The position numbers and the translations under genes were made by a program. 64,000 nucleotides of DNA. Source: Polaribacter sp. (lineage in GTDB: Bacteria; Bacteroidota; Bacteroidia; Flavobacteriales; Flavobacteriaceae). The stretch lies in contig NZ_JAHEHX010000021.1 of assembly GCF_024639685.1 (NCBI RefSeq), positions 186,001 to 250,000 on the forward strand. The letters run 5' to 3'. Positions 37,436 through 46,488 of this stretch are shown piece by piece. The notes under the pieces were generated by a model that ran no database searches, was not told the DNA's origin, and saw only the letters and a program-made list of their open reading frames with translations. Positions within the stretch are counted from its first letter, which is position 1; each line of letters opens with the position of its first letter.

Positions 37436-38362
37436 ATGAAAATTACAGTAGTTGGTGCAGGAGCAGTTGGTGCAAGTTGTGCAGAATATATAGCAATTAA
37501 AGATTTTGCATCTGAAGTTGTTTTGTTAGACATTAAAGAAGGTTATGCAGAAGGTAAAGCAATGGACTTAATGCAAACAGCATCTCTAAACGGTTTTGAT
37601 ACAAAAATTACTGGAAGTACAAATGATTACTCAAAAACTGCAGGGTCAAACATTTGCGTAATAACCTCTGGTATTCCTAGAAAACCAGGTATGACTCGCG
37701 AAGAATTAATTGGCATTAACGCAGGTATTGTAAAAACAGTTTCTGCTAGCTTAATCGAACACTCTCCAGAAACTATAATCATTGTAGTTTCTAATCCAAT
37801 GGATACTATGACTTATTTAGTTCATAAAACTACAAGTTTACCAAAAAATAGAATTATTGGTATGGGTGGAGCATTAGATTCAGCTCGTTTTAAATATAGA
37901 TTAGCAGAAGCATTAAAAGCACCTATTTCTGATGTTGATGGAATGGTAATTGGTGGTCATTCAGACAAAGGAATGGTACCTTTAACACGTTTAGCTACTC
38001 GTAATTCTTTGCCAGTTTCAGAATTTATATCAGACGATAGATTAGAGCAAGTGAAGCAAGATACTAAAGTTGGTGGTGCAACTTTAACAGGTTTATTAGG
38101 CACTTCTGCATGGTATGCTCCAGGAGCTGCAGTTTCTGGTTTAGTACAAGCAATTGCTTGCGACCAAAAGAAAATATACCCATGTTCTACTTTATTAGAA
38201 GGAGAATATGGTTTAAATGACTTATGTATTGGTGTACCTGTAGTATTGGGTAAAAACGGTATAGAAAGTATTGTAGAAATTAATTTAAGTGATGCAGAAA
38301 AAGATCATTTAAAAGAATCTGCAGAGGGCGTTTCTAAAACAAATGGTTTACTAGAACTATAG
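37436..38362 (+). CDS. mdh: Malate dehydrogenase
   Basis: The 308-residue NAD-dependent enzyme oxidises malate to oxaloacetate in the TCA cycle. The N-terminal Rossmann loop GAGAVGASCAEYIA is followed by SGIPRKPGMTREELIGIN (substrate loop Arg), VSNPMDTMTYL, GGALDSARFKYRLA and the catalytic VIGGHSDKGMVPL. The pattern is the LDH-like MDH found in Bacteroidota. Flanked by terminators, so monocistronic. Confidence 0.97.
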   Translation: MKITVVGAGAVGASCAEYIAIKDFASEVVLLDIKEGYAEGKAMDLMQTASLNGFDTKITGSTNDYSKTAGSNICVITSGIPRKPGMTREELIGINAGIVKTVSASLIEHSPETIIIVVSNPMDTMTYLVHKTTSLPKNRIIGMGGALDSARFKYRLAEALKAPISDVDGMVIGGHSDKGMVPLTRLATRNSLPVSEFISDDRLEQVKQDTKVGGATLTGLLGTSAWYAPGAAVSGLVQAIACDQKKIYPCSTLLEGEYGLNDLCIGVPVVLGKNGIESIVEINLSDAEKDHLKESAEGVSKTNGLLEL

Positions 38363-38385
38363 TAAATCACTAATTTCATATTAAA

Positions 38386-38426
38386 TAGATTGCTTTTAAA
38401 TCAGTTAAAAGCAATCTATTTTTTTA
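38386..38426. terminator. Terminator after mdh
   Basis: A perfect 14-bp stem, TAGATTGCTTTTAA with TTAAAAGCAATCTA, encloses ATCAG and is followed by a T-tract. It lies immediately before the ATG of the next gene at 38437. Confidence 0.9.
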
Positions 38427-38436
38427 TATTTGAGGT

Positions 38437-39051
38437 ATGAACACAAAATGGTACTTGAGTACACTTTTAGTTTTATTCATTTTTCTTGGAACTATCCAAG
38501 AAAAAAAACCTGCACCTAATCAAGAAATTGTTTTAGAGTTTACCAATTCTACAATAAATGAGTTAGAAAAGGAGAAAACAATTATCGATCTAAAAAAACG
38601 ATTAGCAAAGGTTGGTGCTTCAAATATTCAAATTCAGAAATCAAAAAATGGCAACCTAAAAATTGCATATTATAGTGCAGAACACGTTTCTAATATAAAA
38701 GATGCGCTTTCTATAAAAGGAGATGTATCAAACAATATTTCTAAATTTCCTTTAGAAGAGAACAATTATCTATCAGAAAAAACAGCAACATTTAATATTG
38801 ATGTTTATGAAATAGATACAAGCAGTTACTCTTCTAATTGTAATGGTAATTCTATTCTAGAAATTAAATATGATTCAGATAGATTTACAACCATGCAAAA
38901 CTATGGTTCATCATCTAAATTAACATTACTAGGAAGCAAAAAAACTTATAAATTAAAATCTAAATTTTGCAATGCAAATCAAATTGTAAAAAATAGTACT
39001 TCGCATAATATTCCAGAAGTTAGAGCTGGACCACATCCCTATTTTTCTTAA
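38437..39051 (+). CDS. Exported protein of unknown function with SecD-like N-terminal region
   Basis: The 204-residue protein has one N-terminal hydrophobic segment (YLSTLLVLFIFLGTI), a signal or anchor. Residues about 30-75 (IIDLKKRLAKVGASNIQIQK, then IAYYSAEHVSNIKDAL) resemble the periplasmic head of SecD (RSRIDKFGVTQPNIQRIG in the SecDF encoded downstream). The rest is Ser/Asn-rich with two cysteines (CNGN, FCNA) and no known motif. It may be a periplasmic accessory of SecDF or unrelated. No family is assigned. Confidence 0.6.
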   Translation: MNTKWYLSTLLVLFIFLGTIQEKKPAPNQEIVLEFTNSTINELEKEKTIIDLKKRLAKVGASNIQIQKSKNGNLKIAYYSAEHVSNIKDALSIKGDVSNNISKFPLEENNYLSEKTATFNIDVYEIDTSSYSSNCNGNSILEIKYDSDRFTTMQNYGSSSKLTLLGSKKTYKLKSKFCNANQIVKNSTSHNIPEVRAGPHPYFS

Positions 39052-39164
39052 AAAGAAAACTGTTTTCTCGGTAAAAGAAAAAAAATCAGAATTAAAATGT
39101 ACTCAAAGTTCTGAAAACAAATTATTAAACAAAATTAAATGTCAAAAAAGTTCGAGAAGTTATC

Positions 39165-39172
39165 TATATTTG
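39165..39172 (+). promoter_or_regulatory. -7 box of secDF
   Basis: TATATTTG fits TAnnTTTG, 35 bases before the secDF ATG. Confidence 0.55.
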
Positions 39173-39207
39173 CTCGTTTTTAAAATTTTTGACTAAAACC
39201 ATACAAA

Positions 39208-42177
39208 ATGCAAAACAAAGGATTAATCAAATTATTCGCCATCCTTTTCGGATTAGTAAGTTTATATCAACTTTCATTTACCTTCTTAGCCAACAAAGTA
39301 GAAGAAGATGCAGTTGCATATTCAAACGAAAAAAATGTAGAAAGTGATGCAAGAGCAAAGGCTAAATTCGAAAGAAACTATTTAGATAGCGTTGCCAATA
39401 AAGAAATCATCGATTTAGGTATTGGAAAATATACGTATAACGATGTAAAAGACAAAGAAATGAATCTTGGTCTTGATTTAAAAGGTGGTATTAATGCAAT
39501 TCTACAAGTTTCTGTAAAAGAAGTTCTAAAAAGTTTATCAAACGAATCTGAAAATGTTGCGTTTAATACAGCCCTAGAAAATGCTGATGAAAGACAAAAA
39601 AACAGTAATTTAAATTACTTAGATTTATTTTTTGAAGAATTCGAGAAAGTAGCTGGTGATACAAAATTAAGTGATCCTTCTATATTTGGTACAAAAGCGT
39701 TAAGTGATAAAATTGCTTTTAACGAAGCAAATATAACTGTTAGAGAAACATTACAAGAAGAGATTAATAGCTCTATAGGTACTGCTTTTGAGGTATTAAG
39801 AAGTAGGATTGATAAATTTGGAGTAACGCAACCTAATATCCAAAGAATTGGAAATTCTGGTAGAATTCAAATAGAATTACCAGGAGCGAAAGATATTGAA
39901 CGTGTAACAAAATTAATTACAAGCAAGGCTGAGTTACAGTTTTGGGAAGTATACACTAACGCAGAAGTTCAGAACTTTTTGTTTGCAGCAAATGCAAAAG
40001 TTTCTGAAATGCTAGAGGATAATACCACACCTGATACACAAGAAGAGACTAAAAAAGATGATATCGATGAGTTATTAGGTGAAGAAGCAGACTCTACTAA
40101 GGTTAAAAAGAATTTATTTACGTATTTATTCCCTAATGTAGCACAATCTCAGCAACAATTAAGCTCTTTGGTTGCAAATGCAAGAGTATTAGATACTGCA
40201 ACTGTAAATAATTTATTAGCTAAAAAAGAGGTTAGAGCATTATTGTCTCCTGAACTTAAATATGTGAAGTTTTTATGGGATTACAAATCTGTTAAAGGAA
40301 ATGATGGGTCAGAAATTATTGGTCTTTATGCCGTTAAAGGAAATAGAAATGATAAACCAACTATAGAAGGTGATGTTATTTTAGACGCTGGTCAGGTATT
40401 TGATCAATTAAATAAACCAGAAGTAAGCATGACTATGAATAGCTCTGGAACAAAGCAATGGGCTAAAATGACAGCAGATAATGTTGGTAATTTTGTTGCT
40501 GTTGTTTTAGATGACTATGTATATACTGCACCTTCTGTAAATCAAGCCATTACCGGTGGTAGAACTTCTATTTCTGGTGGTAGTATGACAGTTGCTGAAG
40601 CAGAAGATATTGCAACCGTATTAAAAGCTGGTAAATTACCTGCAACTGCAAGAATTATTCAAATAGAGGTTGTTGGGCCATCATTAGGTCAAGAAGCAAT
40701 TGATGCAAGTTTCCTTTCTTTTGGGTTAGCAATTATCTTGGTATTACTATGGATGATTCTATACTATGGTAAAGCGGGTGCTTATGCAAATGTTGCTTTA
40801 ATTGTAAACATTTTATTCATTTTTGGTGTTTTAGCATCATTTAATGCTGTTTTAACTTTACCTGGTATTGCTGGTATTATTTTAACTATTGGTATGTCTG
40901 TAGATGCCAACGTTATTATTTTCGAAAGAATTAAAGAAGGTCTTTTCAAAAAGAAAGGTTTAAAGCAATCTGTAGAAGAAGGTTTCTCTATTAAAGGAGC
41001 TTTATCTGCAATTATAGATGCAAATATTACAACTTTATTAACAGGTATTATTCTTTATGTTTTTGGTACAGGACCAATTAAAGGTTTTGCATTAACATTA
41101 ATGATTGGTATTGCAACATCATTATTTACAGCTGTGTTTATTACACGTTTGTTAATTGATAGTTCTGTAAATAAAGGATCTAATCTTACTTTCAATACAT
41201 CACTCTCTAAAGGATGGTTCCAAAACATTAATGTAGAATTCTTAAAGAAACGTAAGATTGCATACATCATATCTGGAGCTATTATTTTAGCAGGGATTGC
41301 TTCTATCTTTTCGATAGGATTAAAGCAAGGTGTAGATTTTAAAGGAGGTAGATCTTATGTAGTTCGTTTTGACCAAGACATGAACGCTACAGAAGTAGCA
41401 GGTACTTTAAAAGATGCATTTGGTTCTGCTCCTGAAGTAAAAACTTATGGACAAGCAAATCAGTTAAAAATTACTACTGTTTACAAAATCGAAGAAGAAG
41501 GAACAGAAGTTGATGAAGAAGTACAAAATACTTTATTCACTGGTTTACAGCCTTATTTAGGTGATACTTTTTACGATAACTTTAAGCCAGGTTTTGAGAA
41601 GCAAGGTGCAGGTGTTATGAGTTTTATGAAAGTAGAACCTACAATTGCAGATGATATTAAAACATCAGCTTTGTATGCTGTATTTGGATCATTAATTGTA
41701 GTTTTCTTATACATCTTATTACGTTTTAGAAAAGTATCGTTCTCACTGGGTGCTGTAATTGCAGTATTCCATGATGTATTAATTGTATTGGGTGTATTCT
41801 CTATTACCTATAACTTTATGCCTTTTGATATGGAAATTGGCCAATCATTTATTGCAGCCATACTTACAGTAGTGGGTTACTCCCTAAATGATACTGTAGT
41901 AATATTCGATAGAATTAGAGAATTTGCTGGCTCTTATCCAAATTGGAAATATAGTAAAGTTGTAGACTCGGCATTAAGCTCTACATTAGGTAGAACTATA
42001 AATACCTCTTTAACTACTTTATTAGTAATGTTAGCGATCTTCTTATTTGGTGGAGATTCTATTAAAGGATTTATGTTTGCATTAATTGTGGGTGTAGTTG
42101 TAGGTACATACTCATCATTATTTGTAGCAACACCAATTATGTTTGACGCATCAAAAAAAGAAGAAAAGAAAAAATAA
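39208..42177 (+). CDS. secDF: Protein-export membrane protein SecDF (fused)
   Basis: The 989-residue protein fuses SecD and SecF, as usual in Bacteroidota. SecD has a first membrane helix, LGLDLKGGINAILQV, the head domain and six-helix core with GPSLGQEAIDASFLSFG and DANVIIFERIKEG. SecF begins near residue 690 (KRKIAYIISGAIILAGIASI, GVDFKGGRSYVV) and ends with VVGYSLNDTVVIFDRIRE. It uses the proton gradient to pull proteins across the inner membrane behind SecYEG. An acidic insertion at about 270-300 looks species-specific. Confidence 0.97.
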   Translation: MQNKGLIKLFAILFGLVSLYQLSFTFLANKVEEDAVAYSNEKNVESDARAKAKFERNYLDSVANKEIIDLGIGKYTYNDVKDKEMNLGLDLKGGINAILQVSVKEVLKSLSNESENVAFNTALENADERQKNSNLNYLDLFFEEFEKVAGDTKLSDPSIFGTKALSDKIAFNEANITVRETLQEEINSSIGTAFEVLRSRIDKFGVTQPNIQRIGNSGRIQIELPGAKDIERVTKLITSKAELQFWEVYTNAEVQNFLFAANAKVSEMLEDNTTPDTQEETKKDDIDELLGEEADSTKVKKNLFTYLFPNVAQSQQQLSSLVANARVLDTATVNNLLAKKEVRALLSPELKYVKFLWDYKSVKGNDGSEIIGLYAVKGNRNDKPTIEGDVILDAGQVFDQLNKPEVSMTMNSSGTKQWAKMTADNVGNFVAVVLDDYVYTAPSVNQAITGGRTSISGGSMTVAEAEDIATVLKAGKLPATARIIQIEVVGPSLGQEAIDASFLSFGLAIILVLLWMILYYGKAGAYANVALIVNILFIFGVLASFNAVLTLPGIAGIILTIGMSVDANVIIFERIKEGLFKKKGLKQSVEEGFSIKGALSAIIDANITTLLTGIILYVFGTGPIKGFALTLMIGIATSLFTAVFITRLLIDSSVNKGSNLTFNTSLSKGWFQNINVEFLKKRKIAYIISGAIILAGIASIFSIGLKQGVDFKGGRSYVVRFDQDMNATEVAGTLKDAFGSAPEVKTYGQANQLKITTVYKIEEEGTEVDEEVQNTLFTGLQPYLGDTFYDNFKPGFEKQGAGVMSFMKVEPTIADDIKTSALYAVFGSLIVVFLYILLRFRKVSFSLGAVIAVFHDVLIVLGVFSITYNFMPFDMEIGQSFIAAILTVVGYSLNDTVVIFDRIREFAGSYPNWKYSKVVDSALSSTLGRTINTSLTTLLVMLAIFLFGGDSIKGFMFALIVGVVVGTYSSLFVATPIMFDASKKEEKKK

Positions 42178-42196
42178 TTTTATTTTTAAATATATG

Positions 42197-42232
42197 AAAA
42201 CCGTTTTGAACTAAACTCAAAACGGTTTTTTC
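42197..42232 (+). terminator. secDF terminator
   Basis: AAAACCGTTTTGA pairs with TCAAAACGGTTTT around a 7-base loop, with a T-tract following. It starts 20 bases after secDF. Confidence 0.9.
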
Positions 42233-42249
42233 ATTCCATTTACAGCACT

Positions 42250-42257
42250 TATATTTG
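42250..42257 (+). promoter_or_regulatory. -7 box giving a leaderless hpt::adk mRNA
   Basis: TATATTTG ends only 7 bases before the ATG at 42265, so transcription should begin at or next to the start codon. This implies a leaderless or nearly leaderless message. Confidence 0.6.
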
Positions 42258-42264
42258 CAAATTA

Positions 42265-43383
42265 ATGAGTATTTTAAAACTTCATGATTTATATTTTAAG
42301 CCTTTTATAAGTAAGGCAGAAATACATGCAATTGTAAAACATTTAGCACAGCAAGTAAAACACGATTTACCAAAAAATGAAGTTCCTGTTTTTGTTGGAA
42401 TTTTAAATGGGTGTTTTCTTTTTGCTGCAGATTTCATAAGAGAATTTAATGGAGATTGCGAAGTGTCTTTTGTTAAATTGGCATCTTATGAAGGCACATC
42501 ATCTACTAATAATGTTAAAGAATTAGTAGGTATAAATGAAGATTTAACCAATAGAACTGTCATTATATTAGAAGATATTATAGATACTGGAAACACACTT
42601 CAAGAAATTTATAATATATTTAGAAATCAAAACGTAAAGCAACTTAAAGTTGTATCATTATTTTTTAAACCAGATGTTTTTAGGAAAGAATTACCTATAG
42701 ATTATATTGGTAAAAGTATAGAAGACAAGTTTATTGTTGGATATGGCTTAGATTACAATGGTTTAGGAAGAAATTATCCAGAAATATATCAATTATCAAC
42801 AACACCAAAAATGAAAAACATCGTATTATTTGGCCCTCCAGGAGCAGGAAAAGGAACACAAGCAAACTTTTTAAAAGAAATGTACCAATTTGTACATATT
42901 TCTACTGGAGATGTTTTTAGATTTAATATTAAAAATTCTACTGAGTTAGGCTTATTAGCAAAAAAATATATGGATGAAGGTGATTTAGTACCTGATGAAG
43001 TAACTATAAATATGCTAAAAGTAGAAGTAGAGAAAAATACAAATGCCAATGGTTTTATCTTTGATGGTTTTCCTAGAACACAATCTCAAGCAGAAGCTTT
43101 AGACGCTTTCTTAAGTGATAAAGGCGAACAGATTAATGGCATGATTGCTTTAGAAGTACCAGAAGATGTTTTAGTTACTCGATTGTTAGAAAGAGGTAAG
43201 ACTAGTGGTAGAACAGATGATACAGACGAAAGTAAAATTAGAAATCGTTTTAAGGAATACAATACAAAAACGGCTATTCTAAAAGATTACTTTGATGCAC
43301 AGAACAAATATTATGGGATTAATGGTGTTGGTTCTATAGAAGATATTACAAAAAGAATTTCTGAAGTTTTTGATACGCTATAA
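42265..43383 (+). CDS. hpt-adk: Hypoxanthine phosphoribosyltransferase :: adenylate kinase fusion
   Basis: This 372-residue protein joins two purine enzymes. Residues 1-180 form a type I PRTase: VGILNGCFLFAADFIREF, VKLASYEG and the PRPP loop VIILEDIIDTGNTL, then an FIVGYGLDYNGLGRNYPEIY tail. Met183 starts a complete adenylate kinase, with P-loop GPPGAGKGT (190-198), HISTGDVFR, GFIFDGFPRTQSQAEAL and a short LID (RGKTSGRTDDTDE). It would make IMP/GMP by salvage and balance AMP/ADP/ATP. obg follows after 77 bases. Both active sites look intact. Confidence 0.95.
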   Translation: MSILKLHDLYFKPFISKAEIHAIVKHLAQQVKHDLPKNEVPVFVGILNGCFLFAADFIREFNGDCEVSFVKLASYEGTSSTNNVKELVGINEDLTNRTVIILEDIIDTGNTLQEIYNIFRNQNVKQLKVVSLFFKPDVFRKELPIDYIGKSIEDKFIVGYGLDYNGLGRNYPEIYQLSTTPKMKNIVLFGPPGAGKGTQANFLKEMYQFVHISTGDVFRFNIKNSTELGLLAKKYMDEGDLVPDEVTINMLKVEVEKNTNANGFIFDGFPRTQSQAEALDAFLSDKGEQINGMIALEVPEDVLVTRLLERGKTSGRTDDTDESKIRNRFKEYNTKTAILKDYFDAQNKYYGINGVGSIEDITKRISEVFDTL

Positions 43384-43460
43384 TTAAACTTATTAATTAC
43401 TAAATTCTTATTACACCCAATAGTATTCTTGTACTGCAAGATTTAAAGAAATAAAAAAAC

Positions 43461-44450
43461 ATGACTGAAGGAAACTTTGTAGATTATATTAAAATATATG
43501 CTTCTTCTGGTAAAGGTGGACAAGGTTCTGCGCATTTACACAGAGAAAAATATATTACCAAAGGTGGTCCTGATGGTGGTGATGGAGGACGTGGAGGACA
43601 CATCATTTTGCGAGGAGACAAAAACATGTGGACTTTATTTCATTTAAAGTTTAAACGTCATTTTAGAGCAGAAGGTGGTGGAGCAGGAAGTAAAAGTAGA
43701 AGTACAGGTTCTGATGGTGAGGATATTTATGTAGATGTACCTTTAGGAACAATTATTAAAGATGCAGATACAGACGAAGTAATTGTTGAAATTACCGAAG
43801 ATAAAAAAGAAGTAATTTTATTAAGAGGTGGTAAAGGTGGTTTAGGAAACTGGAACTTTAAATCATCTACAAATCAAACTCCAAGATATGCACAACCAGG
43901 CATGGATGGTGCAGAAGGTTGGTTTAGAATTGAATTAAAATTATTGGCAGATGTTGGTTTAGTAGGTTTTCCTAATGCTGGTAAATCTACCTTATTATCT
44001 GTGTTAACTTCTGCAAAACCAAAAATTGCAGATTATGCTTTTACAACACTAAAACCCAATTTAGGAATTGTAGAACATAGAAATCATCAAACTTTTGTAA
44101 TGGCAGATATTCCTGGTATTATAGAGGGTGCTGCTGAAGGAAAAGGTTTAGGTCATCGTTTTTTACGACATATAGAGCGTAATTCTGCCTTACTTTTCTT
44201 AATTCCTGCAGATGCTGATGACATCAACAAAGAATATGAAATTTTGTTGAATGAACTTAAAAAACACAATCCAGAATTGTTAGATAAAGATCGTTTATTG
44301 GCAATTTCAAAATCGGATATGTTAGATGATGAACTACAAGCAGAAATTAAAGCTGATTTACCAAAAGGTGTAAATGCTTTATTTATTTCTTCTGTAGCTC
44401 AAAAAGGCTTGCAAGAGCTAAAAGACAAACTTTGGAAAATGCTAAACTAA
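43461..44450 (+). CDS. obg: Obg/CgtA GTPase
   Basis: The 329-residue protein has the Gly-rich Obg fold ([46 protein letters not shown]) followed by the GTPase domain: P-loop [12 protein letters not shown], switch [32 protein letters not shown] and a KSD-type G4 (ISKSDML). It acts in 50S ribosome assembly and stress control. The C-terminal OCT domain of some homologues is absent, as is common in Bacteroidota. Confidence 0.97.
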   Translation: MTEGNFVDYIKIYASSGKGGQGSAHLHREKYITKGGPDGGDGGRGGHIILRGDKNMWTLFHLKFKRHFRAEGGGAGSKSRSTGSDGEDIYVDVPLGTIIKDADTDEVIVEITEDKKEVILLRGGKGGLGNWNFKSSTNQTPRYAQPGMDGAEGWFRIELKLLADVGLVGFPNAGKSTLLSVLTSAKPKIADYAFTTLKPNLGIVEHRNHQTFVMADIPGIIEGAAEGKGLGHRFLRHIERNSALLFLIPADADDINKEYEILLNELKKHNPELLDKDRLLAISKSDMLDDELQAEIKADLPKGVNALFISSVAQKGLQELKDKLWKMLN

Positions 44451-44451
44451 T

Positions 44452-44922
44452 TCAGTTTTTTAACTGAATTTTTATAGGCAACTGATATCTTGTAGTAACT
44501 GGTATACCTCTTTTTATGGCAGGATAAACTTTGCTTAATTTATTTACAGAAGCTTGTACTAGACTATCAAATTTAGGTAACTCTTTTTTTAATAAATTTG
44601 AAGCTTGCAAACTTTGATAGTTTATAACACCGTTTTTATCTATTAGTAAATCTACCAAAACAGTTTCATTTATAGAATCTTTAATAATAAAGGTGTGTTT
44701 TTTTAGCTCCTCTCCTATTTTGGTATATATTGAAGTTCTAAAGCAATTTTGTTTGTTAATCTTCTGTATGATTGAATCACAATTTGTAAATGAAGGATAA
44801 GTATCTACTGAAGTAAAATCTACTATAGTATCTAAGCCTTTTATGTTACTATCTGAAGTAAGCGCAATTTTATTGCAAGAAGTAATAAAAAACAGAAATA
44901 TCAAAAAAATAAAAACACGCAT
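44452..44922 (-). CDS. Lipoprotein with TonB C-terminal-like domain
   Basis: The 156-residue protein has a lipoprotein signal (FIFLIFLFFITSC) and a C-terminal region of energy-transducer type, LLIDKNGVINYQSLQ to YPAIKRGIPVTTRYQLPIKI, close to the TonB CTD end. Cysteines in TNCDS and QNCFR match those in related Bacteroidota proteins. It lacks the Pro-rich linker and cytoplasmic anchor of real TonB. A companion gene of the same domain type follows upstream on the same strand. Confidence 0.7.
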   Translation of the reverse strand: MRVFIFLIFLFFITSCNKIALTSDSNIKGLDTIVDFTSVDTYPSFTNCDSIIQKINKQNCFRTSIYTKIGEELKKHTFIIKDSINETVLVDLLIDKNGVINYQSLQASNLLKKELPKFDSLVQASVNKLSKVYPAIKRGIPVTTRYQLPIKIQLKN

Positions 44923-44980
44923 ATATAGCTCTCTAAATGTAGTGTGAATTTACTAAAAATTACTGAACTTTATTTTAAAT

Positions 44981-45700
44981 TTATTCTACAAACAAAGTAA
45001 AAGGTATAGAATATTTAACACTAACTTTTTTACCTTTATTCTCACCTGGCTGTATTTTAGGTAAAGTTTCCATTACTCGAATAACTTCTTTCTCAATCTC
45101 AGGATGTGGAGCTCTAGAAATTACATCTACTACATCACCTTCTTTATCTATTTTAAAACCAATAAAAACACGCTTTTTACCAGGGCTTAATCCTAAAGTT
45201 TTTGGTATTTTACTATCGAAATTTTTAACAAAATGTTTCTGAACCATTCTAGAAAAACAGGCTTTATCTCCATCTTCACAGCCAGGAAAAACAGGGACTT
45301 TATCAATAGTCATAAAAGATACAGTTTCTGTCCCTACAACTGTTCTTTCGTTAATTCTATTTAAGAAACCTTTTTTTCGTAAAACCTTTATCTCATTTTC
45401 TTTTACAAAAAACGAAACCATACTTTTAAATGATCCTTGAAAATACCAATTCATTAACTTGTGTAAACTTTCATTGCTATAGGTATCTTTATCAATTATT
45501 GGATAATAAACATACCCTCTACCTTCTTCTTTGTGTGCAACAAATTCTTTTGTTTCTAAAATTCTAATTATTGTAGAAACTGTGTTGTATGCAGGTTTTG
45601 GTTCTGGTAACTTTTCGATAACTTCTTTAACAGAGGTTTCTTCTAAATCCCATAAAACTTGCATTATTTGTTCTTCTGCTTTTGTTAATTGTTTTGCCAT
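44981..45700 (-). CDS. BlaI-type repressor fused to a TonB-C-like domain
   Basis: I start at ATG 45700 (MAKQLTKAEEQIMQVLWDLE). Residues 1-105 are a BlaI/MecI/CopY winged helix ending GSFKSMVSFFVKENEI, including the recognition helix region PAYNTVSTIIRILE. From about 127 the protein is a TonB CTD as found at the C-terminus of BlaR1/M56 sensors: IDKVPVFPGCEDGDKACFS, SPGKKRVFIGFKIDKEGDV, then VKYSIPFTLFVE. The M56 protease and membrane helices are missing, so it looks like an in-frame loss between blaI and the 3' end of blaR1. The DNA-binding part should still act at the adjacent operators. Confidence 0.85.
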   Translation of the reverse strand: MAKQLTKAEEQIMQVLWDLEETSVKEVIEKLPEPKPAYNTVSTIIRILETKEFVAHKEEGRGYVYYPIIDKDTYSNESLHKLMNWYFQGSFKSMVSFFVKENEIKVLRKKGFLNRINERTVVGTETVSFMTIDKVPVFPGCEDGDKACFSRMVQKHFVKNFDSKIPKTLGLSPGKKRVFIGFKIDKEGDVVDVISRAPHPEIEKEVIRVMETLPKIQPGENKGKKVSVKYSIPFTLFVE

Positions 45701-45707
45701 AATTTTC

Positions 45708-45772
45708 AACTAATATTTTAGTTCAACAAAACAAATACAACTAAATATTTAGTTTAAACTAATTTTTTAGTT
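45708..45772 (-). promoter_or_regulatory. Three tandem operator palindromes for the BlaI-like regulator
   Basis: Three 16-base sites occur just upstream of the repressor gene: AACTAATATTTTAGTT (45708-45723), the perfect palindrome AACTAAATATTTAGTT (45739-45754) and AACTAATTTTTTAGTT (45757-45772). Their AACTAAnnnnTTAGTT form and location point to autorepression by a BlaI-family dimer. Confidence 0.8.
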
Positions 45773-45803
45773 GAAAAATCTAATAATACTTGTAGTTCAA
45801 AAT

Positions 45804-45837
45804 CAAAAAAGCCTTTAATCATAAGGATTAAAGGCTT
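45804..45837 (-). terminator. phnA terminator
   Basis: AAGCCTTTAATC pairs perfectly with GATTAAAGGCTT around a 5-base loop. On the minus strand the stem is followed by a U-tract, 22 bases after the phnA stop. Confidence 0.85.
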
Positions 45838-45858
45838 CTTATTATAATTTAAAAAATA

Positions 45859-46449
45859 CTATTCTTTATCAGCGATTTTTTTTACGTAATCTGTTATAAT
45901 CACTATTTGTGTTGGACCAACTTTACCTTCTATGTATTTTGCATTTTCATGATCTAAAGAAATTCTACGAACTGCTGTGCCTTGCTTTGCCACCATACTA
46001 GAACCTTTAACTTTTAAGTCTTTAATCAGTACTACATTATCTCCTGCTTGTAATATTGTACCATTAACATCTCTATGAATTATTTTTTCACTTTCAGATA
46101 AGTGATCTCCAGATTCTTTAGCATAAGCCAATTCAGTATCTTCCATATACATCATGCCTAATAAATCTGTAGGCCAATCCTCATTTTTTAAACGATGTAA
46201 CATTCTCCAAACAACAACTTTTACTGGGGTAAACTCAGACCACATTGCATCATTTAAACAACGCCAATGATTTACGTTTACCTCTTCTGGGTTTTCAATT
46301 TGATTAATACAAGTTTCGCAAGCTAGAATACTGCCGTCAAAACCACCTGTAGAAATTGGTTTTACCTCATAAATAGATAAATTCTGCTTTGCTGCACATA
46401 ATTCACATTGATTCCCACTTCTCTTTTCTAAATCTTGCTGTAAATTCAT
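45859..46449 (-). CDS. PhnA-like (YjdM) zinc-ribbon protein
   Basis: The 196-residue protein has an N-terminal zinc ribbon (CELCAAKQNLSIYEV, then CETCINQI) and a C-terminal SH3-like domain, DVNGTILQAGDNVVLIKDLK to YIEGKVGPTQIVI. This is the PhnA/YjdM layout. Despite the old alkylphosphonate name the biochemical role is uncertain. A cytoplasmic location is expected. Monocistronic with its own terminator. Confidence 0.88.
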   Translation of the reverse strand: MNLQQDLEKRSGNQCELCAAKQNLSIYEVKPISTGGFDGSILACETCINQIENPEEVNVNHWRCLNDAMWSEFTPVKVVVWRMLHRLKNEDWPTDLLGMMYMEDTELAYAKESGDHLSESEKIIHRDVNGTILQAGDNVVLIKDLKVKGSSMVAKQGTAVRRISLDHENAKYIEGKVGPTQIVIITDYVKKIADKE

Positions 46450-46488
46450 TATTGTTTTTTGGTTGCTGATGGCAAATTTAGGATTTTA

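Noticed and set aside
44981..45700. Frameshifted blaI-blaR1 pair
   Set aside because: The reading frame runs unbroken from BlaI into the TonB-C domain, so the data show an in-frame fusion rather than a frameshift.
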